Positions 32,486-45,895 are shown, counted from the stretch's first letter. The stretch is 64,000 bases of DNA from Cryptomeria japonica (GCF_030272615.1 NC_081412.1:674062323-674126322); one strand, 5' to 3'. Notes: generated by a model from the letters alone, not told the origin. Program-made: numbers and translations.

Positions 32486-33060
32486 GTTTTTTTTAATAAT
32501 AATAATATCTATAACATTGATCCTTAAAGTAGAACGGAGATTGCGAGTTGGGGTAGAATATAGATTGCTATATATTCGTCTTCAACTTGCTTTTATAATA
32601 TTTGGATGGGTGTCGATAATATTTAGATGGGTGCTATCAGGTTCGCTACTTATATACTGGTGTAATTGAAAGAGATTCAGGTGTGCAGGCAAATAAGAAA
32701 ATAGAGTATTTAAAATAAGAGGAAAAAAAGTTAAAAAGAAAGAAGAAGCTAGAGCACAAAAACCAGAGCATAAACAAAAACATGCTATACAATGTAATAG
32801 ATAGTTGCAACGACACTAGTGCTATTAATGTCAGTGAAGATTACAAATGCAGACATAGATACAAAGCTCTGTAGAGGTCTCTAATTTGTTATGATAATGA
32901 TAATCAAATTCTTACATTAGTCCTTGTTTTATAATTACAGAAGGGCAGTTCATAAACTTGCAGTGCAAGGCAAGTAAAGAATCAGATTGCAAGCGGTAGA
33001 AGAAGTGGATAAGGATGCCACTTTGCAAACGAGGCAATGTTAAAAGGATTAAGACGGTTC
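32486..33060. other. Downstream of TNL-B, no gene seen
   Basis: Mixed AT-rich sequence that may contain 3' UTR of TNL-B. No clear polyadenylation site can be chosen. Confidence 0.4.
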
Positions 33061-34200
33061 TTAATGACATTTGGCGGGAAGTTTCCAGTAAGCTGGTGAA
33101 CAGACGGTGTTCGTCCTAAGCATTGCTGCTATTATTCTCCCCTTAGTGTAATAAATCACCGATATTTGCAAAAAAATTCTTTGAAATTGCTTTTGTAAAC
33201 ACATCTGCTAGCTAATCATTAGTTTTGCAAAATTGTAGTTCAATATGTCCATCTGCCACAAGATTGCTGATGAAATGATGTCGGATATCTATAGGCTTAG
33301 TTCGACTATGGAAAATAGATTCTTTGTTATAGAAATAGTAGAATTATTGTCATAGTAAACATTTGTGGGTTTATTTTATTCTTGCTTCAAATCTGCGAGT
33401 ATTCTCCTCAACAAAATTGCTTGACATGTTGTAAATGTTGCTAGAATGTACTCTGCTTCCATTGACAATAGTGATATTGTTGATTCTTTCTTTGAACACC
33501 AAGAAATTGTGCCTGATCCCAAGCTGAATACATATCTTGATGTACTTTTTCTGTTGTTAATAGATCTTGCCCAATGACTGTCTATATATCCAACCAATCT
33601 AAAGTTGTCTATTGGTGTATAAAAAATGTCTTGTACCATGAACATACCCAAGTATCCTCTTTATTACGCAGAAGTAGATCTTACTTGGATTGTGCATAAA
33701 TCTTGATACTACAGTGACCGCATACATGATGTCAGGTCTAGTTATAGTAAGATACAGAAGGCTGCCAGCAAAACCTCTATATAGTTTTGTATCTATCTTT
33801 TTAGTATCATCATCTTTGGTCAACTTTACATTTATATCCAAAGGTGTATTTGATTGTTTGCAATTCTTCATTCTAAATTTATCAAGAAAATCAGTTATAT
33901 ACTTTTCTCATAAAATAAAAACCCCATCACTAAATTTCTTGACTTCTATTCTTAGAAAGTAAAGCATCAAACCCTAATCAGTCATTTCAAATTCACTCTT
34001 CATGGCTTTCCTGAATTCTTCTATTAACACTTCACCATTGCTATTGTAAATGAGATCATCAACATATAAGAAAATTATAAGTAAATCATTGGTACCTTTG
34101 GACTTAATATAAAGTATAGGTTCACTTTTGCTCCTTTTCAATTCATTCTTTTAAAAATAATCACCTACCTTCACTATCTTTGCTTGAAGTATCTTCCTTT
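33060..34200 (-). mobile_element. Ty1/copia relic (RT and RNase H)
   Basis: Minus-strand copia pol. About 34030-34190 reads NELKRSKSEPILYIKSKGTN then LLIIFLYVDDLIYNSNGEV, with an intact YVDD. 33599-33871 has MKNCKQSNTPLDINVKL and GSLLYLTITRPDIMYAVTVV. 33376-33651 has GYIDSHWARSINNRKSTSRY and MEAEYILATFTTCQAILL. 33130-33300 has the tail YHFISNLVADGHIELQFCKT and D*LADVFTKAI. A purine-rich AAGGGGAGAATAATAG on the minus strand near 33130 is the candidate polypurine tract. Stops and frameshifts separate the pieces. Confidence 0.85.
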
Positions 34201-34539
34201 TGCTTCCAATTTGAGAACTTTTGAACTTCGTTATTGCATTCTACCACTCTTGAACATAATTTTTGCATTCACAGCTCTCTAAGACTGCCGCTCATGTTTA
34301 GCTCTACATATTCTATACATTGCCATTTCTTCATTACATTGATATCTAAAAGCATTATTGCCATTACACAAAAATGCCATCATTTCTTTGGAGCCACTTG
34401 TTGCTTCTTTGTCAAATACTTGTAGGCTACTTGGCTTCTATTCTTGAGGAGTGGTAACTATTAAAAGTTTATTGAGCATATTATCTTATTGTTATTGATA
34501 GCATATTATTTATTTTATCTTTTATGTCTATTATTGATA

Positions 34540-35140
34540 TCCTTATCATAGTTGTATGTGGTGGGAACACTGAAGTGGGGGTTTGAAAGAGGCAATGTAC
34601 TTTTGAATTTTACACTATAGTTAACAACATCCAAGAGCTTTTTTAAATTTAACATTTGTGGTTCCATGCTTATAGTGATGCTAGCAGGGTCCTTCATAGT
34701 CACTTGGTACACTAAATTAACCTTTGCACCCACATATGTCACAAATTTTCTCTTTACCTAAACCAAATTGGTCCTTAAATTTATTAGAATAGAAAGGGAT
34801 GTATAGTTGGGATCAATGAATTCTAAAGTAGAATTGACATAGGAAACTTACTCTTTTCTAAAAAGAGCGATTTATTGTTCTATGTAGTTGAGAGAGTAGA
34901 GGAAAGTGATTTAATATTGAGGAGCCATGTCATAGACAAGTCTAGGGTCTACCACAACATTTGGATCCATGTGACCTATGCCCAACATAAAGCAATTGGC
35001 TGCTCTAATTGTATGTGATTCCTTGATTGGTGTATCTACACTGTTAAACAAGTAGGATGGCATCATGATGGAAAAGTTGATGGTGGTAGGGTTCCATGTA
35101 AAATGTATGGCTTTTATTAGCATTGTTATGCTATTGATGT
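34540..35140 (-). pseudogene. Subtilisin-like serine protease (subtilase) C-terminal fragment
   Basis: Minus-strand reading LIKAIHFTWNPTTINFSIMM, NSVDTPIKESHTIRAANCFM and LGIGHMDPNVVVDPRLVYDM matches the end of the plant S8 peptidase domain (the region after the catalytic GTSMS, ending GAGHVDP...GLVYD). Then 34515-34742 gives VTYVGAKVNLVYQVTMKDPA and VVNYSVKFKSTLP, the Fn3-like C-terminal domain. A stop after APQY (34911-34913) and further stops between pieces show decay. The catalytic Asp, His and Ser parts are missing. Confidence 0.75.
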
Positions 35141-35153
35141 GAGGGTGTTGGGA

Positions 35154-35952
35154 TTAAGGTGTCTCAAACTTAAGAGTCCTAAATTTTTTATTTGATTATT
35201 TTATTTTGAAATCACTTATGATGTCTAAAAATTTAGGAAAATAATGTCATGGGTTGCTATGTTGGGACTATGACATTTGTTTTTTATTTGCTATGATGAT
35301 TACTAGGTCAATGGAAGAGTCACCAGGAGTGATTATTTGACAATTGGTATTAATCATGTAGTTCACTTTTGACAAGTGGTGTGAGGTAGGTGTTGCATAT
35401 GGCAAGATGATATTTATGGGTGGGTCATGTGGTAGTGCTTTGGAAAGTTACTATGTGCAATGTGTCATGGTAATGGTAACTTGTTTTAATAAAACTAATA
35501 TTTTAAGTATATGAGTTGATTTTGGAAACCATGGATGCTTAAATTCACTCATGTGTTGAGATCCATATATATGTGGCCTATTAGTGTATTTTGTATGACA
35601 AGGTTGAGTATTTTCTAAGTTTTTATGTGCTAGGATTTTCTCTAGAGTATTATGTTATTGTAATTATTCCTAAAGCGCATTGTCTTTGTGTATTATATTA
35701 TAGTTATTGGTTGTTATTGATAATACAATTGATATCTAGCTTTTGGAGTGGGTTTTTTTTTCTCTTGAAAGGCTTTTCCCATGTAAATCTAGTGTCATGA
35801 GTTTATTCGTTTAAATATGAATTCGTATGTGTTTAGCTAATTTGTAACTGTTAAAGGGTCTGTAAGAAATTTTCACATTCACTCTTATGTTAGATTTAGT
35901 ATTTGGAAGCATTATTCCACACTTCTTCCTTTCATTTGGAATTAGAGCCTAG
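35154..35952 (+). mobile_element. Copia-type LTR with primer-binding site
   Basis: Starts TGTTGGGATTAAGGTGTC and includes CTCTTGAAAGGCTTTTCCCA near 35760. It ends near 35936 just before TTTGGAATTAGAGCC (35938-35952), a two-mismatch version of the TGGTATCAGAGCC initiator-tRNA-Met site. This is a plus-strand 5' LTR; the element body beyond it is not recognisable. Confidence 0.65.
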
Positions 35953-37910
35953 CCAACTTTGTTTTGATAATAAAAGCGAGATAGGCCTGTACCATTAAAT
36001 ATCCACAATATGATACTTGGGATGCATGAGGAATGTGCACCCAACCAAAAATTCCCCCACTAACACAAAGAAAACTCCCAAGAGGGATACTCGAGGACCA
36101 ACAATAAAACTAAAAAACTAGAAGGATTAAAACACCAAAAAAAAAAACACACCTGAAACACAAAAACTAACAAACCACCCATGAAAGGGACAAAGAGATG
36201 GCCAACTACATGAGGGAGTGTCTATCCTACCAACCCTGGCATAAACTTATGACTTTGTTAGAAAAAGACACCTTTTTGAAAGACCCAAACCCAGAGCCAG
36301 AAGACACAAAAGCAGAATCCTAAGTATCTTTCAACAGGGACTCTGTGTTGCTAGCACTTGCAATCATAGCCTCAGTCTTCATACGCTTATTCTCCCTTTT
36401 CCTATTAAGCTCACTCTGTATGGTCTACATAGCCTAGAGAGGAGTTATACATGTTGGCAGGCTTCTTGTAGGCCAAGATGACCTCCTCAACTTTAATTTT
36501 AAAGGCCTCCTAGGATCGCCTAATATCTTTCATTTTCAATTTAGTTCCAGCCATATTAAGGGTAATCCCACAATAGCGAGTTACACTTTTTAGCCAACTT
36601 TGACATTGAAATAATCATTTTGAGAAAAAACTTCACATTCAAACACCTATTACTGCTATTTAAATGTAAGGAGTCTATAGATGATGTGAACTAGTGATTT
36701 GTGAAATTTTGTGTGTAGATTATAAATATATTTTTTTGAAACTCTTTGGGATCAATTTGTATCCATTTTTCTATCACCTTCAAAAACTAGTTTTTTTACA
36801 GTAAACAACATTTTTAAAGAGTGGTACTCATTTGATAAGCCATAACTTTTTCTCTAAAATAGATATGAATGTGATTCTTTCAAATTTAATTTTGTAAAAT
36901 CCATATCTAATGTTTGCAATTGGTTTCATAACATTATCTTCAATATTTCATATTTTATTAAGTTTTGAAGTCAAGTTAATTGTAATTTTGACATATGTTC
37001 ATTTGGTAGCTCATAACTTCTTGTGTATGTATCAATTTTTTTTATTTTACTTTTTCTTGGTTGGAAAGAGGACTTCAATATCTATTATGTAGATACTGTT
37101 AAGAATTTTTTTCACTTGTTTACTATTTTTCCATAAGCATTGAATATAGAAGTTGATGTTCGGTGTGAAACCTATGTTTTGTTAATCTTTAAAAAAAAAT
37201 CATAATAAACAATATATATTAAAAAATAATAATCATTAGAAAACTCACTTCGAAGACAACTATCATGAATTTGGGTTTGTCAAAATTGATCCATTTGAGC
37301 CCCAATTTGAGCTTCAAAGGCCAAAAAATTTGCAAAAACTAGGAGAGTTTTGGGGGGGAGACCTCTAATAAGGAGATTCAATAAAATATATGTTCTATTG
37401 AAAGGGGTTCGATAGAAACCCTTAGTGTTCAATTGAACCCATGTTTTATCAAAACCCCTTGGCCCAAATATTGTTATAGCGACCATGTTCTATCAAACAT
37501 GACCCATTTTATCTGTTGTCATTTAAAAAGAAACCCCTGTCGGGCAATTTTAATTATTTTTTGGCTATGAATGATTTCATATAAATATAGATGTTTTTTT
37601 CTCTTTTTTACATATCAAATTTGAATGATAATTCAAATTTTTCACAAAGAAGGGATTTTGAAGTGTATTTTGTTGGTGTAGAATTTTCAAAGGGCATTTT
37701 TCAAAGGAAGGACATAACAAATAAAATGACAAGGGTAAATAAGGCTGCGCAAAATTATTCACTTGAAATGGAACGAAGACATTGTGAACAAGAATTGGCA
37801 AGATATCATAGGAAGAAAATAGGCATGCATGTTTACAATTTATAATTTATCAACCCCATTTAAATTAATTAAATTATAAAATATAATAGAAATACAAGTT
37901 GACTAAAAAT
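35953..37910. other. Unassigned retroelement debris
   Basis: 35990-36560 is A/C-rich and resembles in style the minus-strand LINE-like debris at 370-1400. 36560-37910 is AT-rich. Frames such as 37591-37845 show no known motif. Confidence 0.35.
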
Positions 37911-37911
37911 T

Positions 37912-38171
37912 AAAATACTCTCTCTCACATTTTACTCTTCTTTAAAGGTGATTAAAATAAAAATACTCTCTCTCTCTCACTCCATTTTACTCTTCTTAGG
38001 TGATTACTGAATATTTTTAAGGCTCTCTCTCCCTCCCCCTCTCTCTAGATCCTTTTAGTCTTCTTAGGTGAATAAAGATCTCTCTCTCCCTCTCTCTCTC
38101 CTTTTTTAAGTCTTCAATCTAAGAGATTATTAAGGATTTTCTCACTTAATCTCCTACTCTATAGGTGTTTT

Positions 38172-38209
<38 letters not shown>

Positions 38210-38253
38210 TTCCTCTTCTTAGGTGATCAAGTAGTTTTAGTCTCTCCCACTAA

Positions 38254-38298
<45 letters not shown>

Positions 38299-38706
38299 GT
38301 GATTAAAGATTTCTAGGATCTCTCTCTCTTACCCTCTTACTCTCTTGAGATGTTTCTAGCATAGTTACCCTTAAGAATCTCTCTCCGACTCTCTCCCTTT
38401 AGTCTTCTTAGGTGATTCAAAAGTTTGTTTAGTCTCTCTCTCTCTCTAGATCCTTTGTCTTCCTAGGTGATTAAATATGTTTAGTCTCTCTCTCCTTAAT
38501 TACCTTACTACTTTTAATCTCTCCCCTTAAGACTCTCTTTCTATCTCAATATCTCTCTCTGTGTCTCCTTGTCTCTCTATCTCTCTGTCTCTCTATCTCT
38601 CTCTCCTTTTCTAAGTCTTCAATGAGGGCGATTATTAAGGATTTTTAGGATCTTTCTCTCTTTCTCTTCTACGCTCTTTATAGGTTTTTTTATTGGCTCT
38701 ACTTAA

Positions 38707-38787
<81 letters not shown>

Positions 38788-38872
38788 TCCTCTTTAGTCT
38801 TCTTAAGTGATTTAAAAGTATGTTTAGTCTCTCTCTGGATCCTTCTAGCCTTCATAGGTAATTAAATATTTT

Positions 38873-38939
<67 letters not shown>

Positions 38940-39030
38940 TTTAGTCTTCTTATAGATTATTAAATATTTTTAGGATCTCTCTCTCACTCTCCTACTCTCT
39001 TTAGTTGTTTCTAGCATAGATCCCCTTAAG

Positions 39031-39108
<78 letters not shown>

Positions 39109-39600
39109 TTTAGTCTTCTTATAGATTATTAAATATTTTTAGGATCTCTCTCTCACTCTCCTACTCTCTTTAGTTGTTTCTAGCATAGATCCCCTTAAGA
39201 ATCTCTCTCTCTCTCCCTCTCTCTCTTTAGTCTTCTTAGATAATTTAAAAGCATGTTTAGTCTCTCTCTACATCCTTTTAGTCTTGCAAGGTGATTAAAT
39301 ATGTTTAGTCTCTCTCTTTCCCCCCTTTCAGACTTTTCAAAGGTTATTAAATATTTTTAGGATCTCTCTCTCTTACTAACCTAGTCTCTTTAGTTGTTTC
39401 TAGTATAGATCCCCTTAAGGAAATCTCTCTCTCTCTCTCATTGTCTCTTTTTCTTTGTCTCTCTCTCTCTCTTACTCTCCTATTCTCTTTATAGGTATTT
39501 TTTGTCTCTCCCCTTAAGACTCTCTCTCTATCTAGTCTTCTTAAAGGTTATTAAATATTTTTAGGATCTCTCTCTCTCCCCCACCCCTTAAGTCTATCTA
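37912..39600 (+). repeat. Pyrimidine-rich compound array with TCTTCTTAGGTGATTA spacers
   Basis: (CT)n tracts alternate with a recurring spacer of the type TTTTAGTCTTCTTAGGTGATTAAATATTTTTAGGA and CATAGATCCCCTTAAGAAT. A 169-bp unit is repeated almost exactly at 38937 and 39106. The longest perfect (CT)n runs are about 38709-38783, 38876-38936 and 39035-39105. Confidence 0.9.
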
Positions 39601-39924
39601 TAGTCAAATTTGAATACAATTCTAAGCTTCTTTTTCTTATAAATTTTATTCGGTTTGTAGCTATCGCTCTACAAGCATTAGCTCAAGTATAATTTCAAGC
39701 TGTAGAGGTTGGAGAAGGGTCGACCCAAGATCCAAAAATTATACATCTTTAATTCTTGAGCTCTCTCTCTCTTTATATCCATATCTCTCCATCTATCCCA
39801 TTTAGTCATTATAATTAATTTTGTACTATATAGATTAAAATGTTTTTTTTTTTGTGTACTATCTAGATTAATTTTGTAATGTAATGCGTTAAGAATCTAA
39901 GATAGAATATTCTTAAACATTCTT
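39601..39924. other. No gene seen
   Basis: Short AT-rich link between the pyrimidine array and the gypsy relic. Confidence 0.4.
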
Positions 39925-41520
39925 AAGGAAGAGAACAATAAACATGGACAATTGTAGAAATGATATCAAGGCATATGAACCCATAGACAACCTCATGGCT
40001 AAGTTGGATCAAATTTTGACTACGATTAACCAAACTCGGGCTAAACTCATTGATTCGAAATAATGGATTATGAGTCAAAATGCAACCAGAGAGGAAGAAC
40101 AAGAATCCCAGTATAGGGAGAACTTCAATAGGCATGAACATACCACACATGGTGAGAACCGAGGAGAACACTCCAAAGATCAAATTTAAGTTGAAATGTG
40201 GAAATATTTGGCCCATGAAATAACACATGATATAGAGAAGGTCACTTCGCACAAATTCAAGGGATCAATATTGGGAGATGCCATCGAAGCCTAGTTGACA
40301 TAAAACGAGAATTATTTTGAGAATAAAAACTATTATAAAAGTACTAAAGTAGTTTGTGAATCTTTTCAATTGTTCAGAGAGTTAACCACACGGTGGGAGA
40401 ATAATTTGACTAAGATAGGTCTGAAACTAACCCACATGACAAGGAAACTATTTTTGGAAATATTTAGACAATTATGGCTACCCCCAAAAAAATTGACTAT
40501 AAAATGATAAACTTCTAAGACCTAAAGAAAGGGGAGCTCACGGTTAATGAATACTAGGAGAAGTTCACATGATTTTTAAAATATGTATTGTAGTTTCAAG
40601 AAGATGAAAGATTTCAGGTCTAAAAATTCATCATGGTTCTTAACAATTGTATTAGTGGAGTAGGAGATGTCCTAGCACCTACTACTATGGATTAAGCTTA
40701 TTAGAAGGCAACCAGACAAGAACAATGAATTAAAAATGATGATTTGATTAGACTAGGAATCAAAAGAAGGTTAGGTGGACTCAACTATCTCAACCTTTCA
40801 AAAGGAAGGGCAAAAAACATGAATCTATAAAGAAGAGTGAAAAAGGATACAAGGGAAATAAACAAGATAAGAAATGATATAATAATTCTAGAAAGGAAGG
40901 GAATTCCTCTTTCAAGGGTACCAAAAGGAGAGGACTGCCAAGTGGATTCTTTACATGTGGTGGAGATCATTATGTAAACCAATATACAACCAAGAACCAA
41001 GGTGGGTAACAACAAATAAATCTACTGCCATCACAACAAATAAATTTTTGGTAGAGAATGCATGTGACTCTATATAACAACCAAGCAGTATTCTAGATCA
41101 CACCAATTGAAACAATAGGTATGTTATACGAGAACAAAGTAACCATTCTTATAAAGATTAGTGCCACATAATGGTTTTTATCACCCAAGTTATTAAGTAG
41201 GTTTCTAAAAAGGGTTAGTTATATGGCCAACCCTTAGACAAAAGAATATGTCAGTTAGTTGAGATCTTGAGTAGAGCAATGTTTATTTCAAGATACGGTT
41301 AAAATTTTGGGATTAGTAACTAAGGTCAATTTTTATGTAGCACCCTTAGGTTCCCATGATGTGATACTAGGAATAAATTGGTTATGGAGGCATAGGGATA
41401 AGTTAGACTGATTTTTTAAAATAGTAGAATGTTTGGATGACCTTTGAAACAAGGTGTATATCCAAGGATCTCAATGAAAGGTCAAGGTACCATAAATTTT
41501 TTCTATGTAGTTGAAGTCGA
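39925..41520 (+). mobile_element. Ty3/gypsy gag-protease relic
   Basis: Plus-strand degenerate gag: a region starting MDNCRNDIKAYEPIDNLMAK, then EA*LT*NENYFENKNYYKST with CESFQLFRELTTRWENNLTK (the retrotransposon-gag pattern), FQEDERFQV*KFIMVLN, and a decayed zinc knuckle (FTCGGDHYVNQ). The protease end is VNFYVAPLGSHDVILGINWL then WRHRDKLD (about 41327-41410), the classic gypsy V-[IL]-x-G-M-D-W-L motif. Many stops sit where the family has Trp or Gln. No RT follows; a LINE relic begins downstream. Confidence 0.7.
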
Positions 41521-41828
41521 GTAATAGGAAAATATATCAAGATATAATGAATGGGTGATAAGACATGTGAAGAGGAGACATTTGTCACATGACTACATAT
41601 TTTTAGATTATGATCCATGTGAATGAGTTGCAGGGTTAGGATTAGATAGAACGGGATAATGAATGAATTATATTTATTTAATTAATAGTTGAAAAATGTG
41701 GGATTAGAATGATGAAACAAATAATAAATATTTATTTAACTCTTGGAAAGAATAAATAATAAATATTCAATTTTTGTAATTCTCTATATAAAATATTTTC
41801 CAAAATTTTGGTGCAGCACTTGAAAAGC
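41521..41828. other. No gene seen
   Basis: AT-rich interval between two retroelement relics; it may include remains of an LTR or of LINE 5' sequence. Confidence 0.35.
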
Positions 41829-43610
41829 CTCTTTCCTAGGCTGATCTTTGTCAAACAAAATAGTTTTTCCATGAGGCATCAAATTTTAGACCCTATTATG
41901 ATTGTGTGTGAGAACATTCACTCTTTATTGATTAACAAAAATCCTGGTTTCCTTTTGAAATTAGATCTTCCCTAAGCCTATGACCATGCTAATTGGCAAT
42001 TTCTTTTCAAGGTGTTGTAGGCTTTTAGTTTTGGGAGTAACTTTTTGCAATTGATTTCTCAGCTGTTGACTAGTCTTAAATTCTATGTCATCATAAATGG
42101 TTCCCCCTTTGGTTCTTTCCAAGTGTCCAAAGGTTTATGAAAAGGGGATCCTATCTCTCCTTTCCTATTTATCTTCAAGGGGGAAGCCCTTAGTAGACTT
42201 ATTTAGCATGAGGTGTAGTTTGGTATTCTGAAGGGCTTGGCCTCGTCCTCTTCCCCGCAAGTATGCTCTCATCAATGCTTTGTTCATGACACTATTTTTC
42301 TTGGTGAAAGCTTTATGTCGAAAGTGAGGAATCTTAAGAAGGCTATGTTTCAGTATGAAGAGGCATCCGGTTAGAAAATTGGTCTTCCCAAGAGCTCTAT
42401 CTTCTTTTTTAATACTTCAGAGAGGAGACAAGCCAAGATTTCTCAAATTCTTGGTTTCCAAATTGCTACACTCCCTTCCACCTATATGGGGTCCCCCTTT
42501 GTGTAGGCCCAACTCATGATTCCTTTCGCTCTATCCTTATTGACAAGTTTCAAGCTAAACTAGTGGGTTGGAAAGGGGATCTCCTTAGCCAAGTTGGGAA
42601 ACTTCAATTGATAAAATCCTCAATGCAAAATCTGCATATCTATGCTATGAGCCTCTTCCATGTTCTGACAAAAATTGCATCCCAAACGAAACTTGTTCAC
42701 AAGAATTTTTTGTGGATTGGATCAAAAATCAAGTGAAGATTGTACCTTGTTGCTTGGGACCAAGTATGCATGCCCAAAAAACTTGGAGATGTTCCCATAG
42801 GAAAGATCGATAAATTTAATGAATCCCTTATGGATATACAAATTTGGAGATCCATGAAGGATAACAATGAATGGATTTCCATTGTTAACAATAAATATCT
42901 TGTTTCTTATGAGAACTTTCAAAAAAAATTATGTAATGAGAGACAATTGGCCGCTTCCTCAATGCTTTAGAATAACATCTCAAAGAACAAATCTTCTATG
43001 TTAAAAGGTCTTTGGTGGTCCTTTGAAAATGTAGTGAGGATTCTTTTTTTGGATGATTGGTGGTGGGTTGATGCTCTCCTTTCCCAATTAAACTGGGCTC
43101 CTATCTTAAGGACTTTTTCTTTAATTAGATCGGTTGCTAAGTTGTGGATTATATTAAGAATAAAAGGTGGATTAATCTTATGGATTTGTATTTATCTCTC
43201 ACCCTTTACAAAACTAGCTTTTTGTTATCCACATCCTAAAAATTCTTGAGGACGATTTGGTGTCGAATGATTGATCTAGTGGTACCTTCTCTATCTCCAA
43301 TACCTTCAATTTATAGTTGAAAGTGTTGGCTCCCAAATGCTTTTGGGCCCTTATATGGAACTCGCATCTGATTTCAAAGATCAATATTTTCTTTTAACTC
43401 CTTGTGTATAACAAGATTCTTACTATTGATAATATTTGCAAGAGGGGTTTGGCCATTCCTAATAGATGCCATCTTTGTAAAGAGAATGTCGAAGACTCAT
43501 CTCATCTCTTGATGGATTGCAATTATGGGAGATATTTGATCCCATTCCCTTAATTTATGGTCTTTAGAATGGGTCTTTCTTGCTGCTTTGGTAGATTATT
43601 CATTCCAATG
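41829..43610 (+). mobile_element. LINE (non-LTR) reverse-transcriptase relic
   Basis: Plus-strand L1-type pol: RHQILDPIMIVCENIHSLLI, GFLLKLDLP*AYDHANWQFL, YVIINGSPFGSFQVSKGL*K then GDPISPFLFI, a catalytic box decayed from FADD to FVHD (VHDTIFLGESF, near 42285), and SG*KIGLPKSSIFFFNTS. Toward the end comes the zinc-binding RNase-H-linked motif CHLCKENVEDSSHLLMDC (about 43470-43525). Several frameshifts and stops are present. The endonuclease domain was not found upstream. Confidence 0.85.
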
Positions 43611-43679
43611 GATTATTCCTTCCTCTAATCCCTCTCTTCAACTACTATAACTTATTTTATAGCTAATTATACAATCATT

Positions 43680-45370
43680 GTGTTTATTTTATGTTGTATC
43701 CTAGGGTCAAGTGGTTTTCGGCAGGGTGTTTACAGACAAATTTTTAGGCCCATCCTGGGTGGCATCTGAAATAGATTGGAGCCCACTTCATGTGAAAAAT
43801 GGAGAAATAAAACTAAGGTTTGGGATGAAGTGTTGGGGGGAGGAATTATTCCCTACATAGAGAAATTTGATGGCCATGACCCTAGGGCTTCTTTCCTCTT
43901 CATCAAAAGATAGAATAATGGTGTTTGGGGGTGAATTTGTGGTGGATGAGAGGCTCATTGCCAAGGTTATTGGGATGCTTATGGATGGGAGGAAATTTTA
44001 CAGAGGCAAGAAAGCAACTGAGGAAGCTCTTGAAATCTTTTTCTAGAAGAACAAGATGGCTAAAGTCCGTCACACTATTTATCGAGGATACAATCAAGAG
44101 GACTTTAAATCCCTATGGGCAGATGTTGCTGAATTTATTATGAGGTACATTACACTTGACTGATGCCATAAAAGCATTTTTACCTATCATTTCACTATTC
44201 TAAACCATTTTAGGCATGATAGGTGTATTTTAGTTGGCTTTTATTTTCTTTCATCTATGTGCAATAGTGTTAATGACCACCTAAAAAATAGATTTCCCTT
44301 GTTCTTCATTAGTTTTTAATCCTCCTGATTGTTGAACATGATAAATCCCTTGAGATAAAGCCTCACCCCTCAACCTCTAGGAATAACAATATCCACTATG
44401 CCCAAAATATCCTTTGGCACTACACTTATGAATCCATAGAGTTTGAATCTGCTGATGAAGATTCTTTCCACTTGGGTACCCACAAAAAAAGACTTCTTCT
44501 AAGAGAAAGGGTTTTGTTTTGGATAAAAAATAGTTTGACAAGGGATACTCTGATTACGCCCCTTCTGATGAGTTTGTTCTAGATTCCTTTAGCCTTGGCT
44601 CTACCAAAAAGGGAAAGGCCTCCAAGGCCCTAAGCTTTGATGGTAATAAAAAGAATTTTGGGTTGGGATCTACCTCATTTATGAATAGAAAATCCCCCCC
44701 AAAGGTCTCTCAAGGAAACAAAATTGCTAAGAAAAAAGTGGATGAAAATATGGATAGTTGTATTCCTCTTGGGTTTGATGAGGATCGATAGAACCTAGAT
44801 TTCCATATTGAAATCCCAGTTGAATTGGGTTGCGGTGGATATAGAGGGTGGTGCAAAATTTGTGAAGGTTTCCATGGATGGACAAACTAGTTTCTTCATT
44901 TGGTTGGTTGTGGAGATTTTAGGATTGAAAAGAAAGATCAATAACCTTACTAATAGATAGAGTACTTCAAAATTCCCATCCTTAGACAACATGAACAACT
45001 TGCTTGACCTCAGCAAGAAGCTGGTGACAAATGTTAAGATCATCAAGAATGACCATGAAGAAAAAATTATGAACATGGAGGTGGCTTTGGATAAGGTCAA
45101 TGAGAAAGTGAGAGTTGCTATTGCAGTGACCTAAACAACCATGACTGATAGCATGGAGGGCCTTCGGAGATTGAATGAAAAATCCCAATCTCTCAATGCC
45201 TCACCCACAACCACTCATTCTTCTCCCTCAATATAAGTTTGTGGTAAGGAAAAGGAGAAGGTATCCATTATGGAAGGTGAGACTCAGACTAATCAGGAAC
45301 CCTCAATGCACACATCTAGTAGGGATAAAGGTAAGAAGGTTAAAGATAACAATATATAGGATCTTGCAGA
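43680..45370 (+). pseudogene. Unknown relic ORF with coiled-coil-like tail
   Basis: A decayed plus-strand coding stretch follows the LINE: KVWDEVLGGGIIPYIEKFDG, HDPRASFLFIKR, GRKFYRGKKATEEALEIFF and KYHFTILNHFRHD-like wording, then SADEDSFHLGT. Near 45000-45120 is a heptad-like MNNLLDLSKKLVTNVKIIK then KIMNMEVALDKVNEKVRVA. I do not recognise the family. The WDE.LG..I.P order parallels TLWDVRLGSMVLPEAFPCPD in the ORF at 54978, so both may belong to one plant mobile-element-associated family. An A/T-rich end near 45505 (TCTAATAAAAAA) could be an element tail. Confidence 0.4.
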
Positions 45371-45895
45371 GACAATAGGATTTTTATTGATTAAAATATT
45401 AAGACTATTCAAATTCTAAATGAAATTGTATAATCTTTGGGCTATTAGACCCTGTTTTCTATTGTTTGGGTTTCAGATTCCTGTAAAACATATTTTACTC
45501 TAATAAAAAACTATAGGAAAAATAAGGCTAATGAATTAGTTAAGTAAATAAATATATATATTTAATTAAGTGAGGATATTTTAGATGTTTACAATTCCTT
45601 TATTGAGTTTTGAATCAAAAGCATCCTATTGTATGCAAGCTAAGAAATGAGAATGAATATCAAAAACATGTCAAATGGACCGACAAAAAATAGTCCATTA
45701 AAGCCAAAAAAGTAGGAAATTTTTTTTATAAAAAAAATTTGCTCACATTTTATGAAACACAAAATGCACTCAAATTTTGTGCTTTATGAAATGTGCTCAC
45801 ATTTTGTGAAACATAAAAAATGAGTGTGTTTCATGTTCCACATAACAAAAGAACGTTTTGTGCAACATGAAACATGATGTTATATAAAATAAAAA
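45371..45895. other. No gene seen
   Basis: AT-rich. Short repeats of TTTTGTGAAACA(C/T)AAAA near 45750-45880. Confidence 0.45.
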
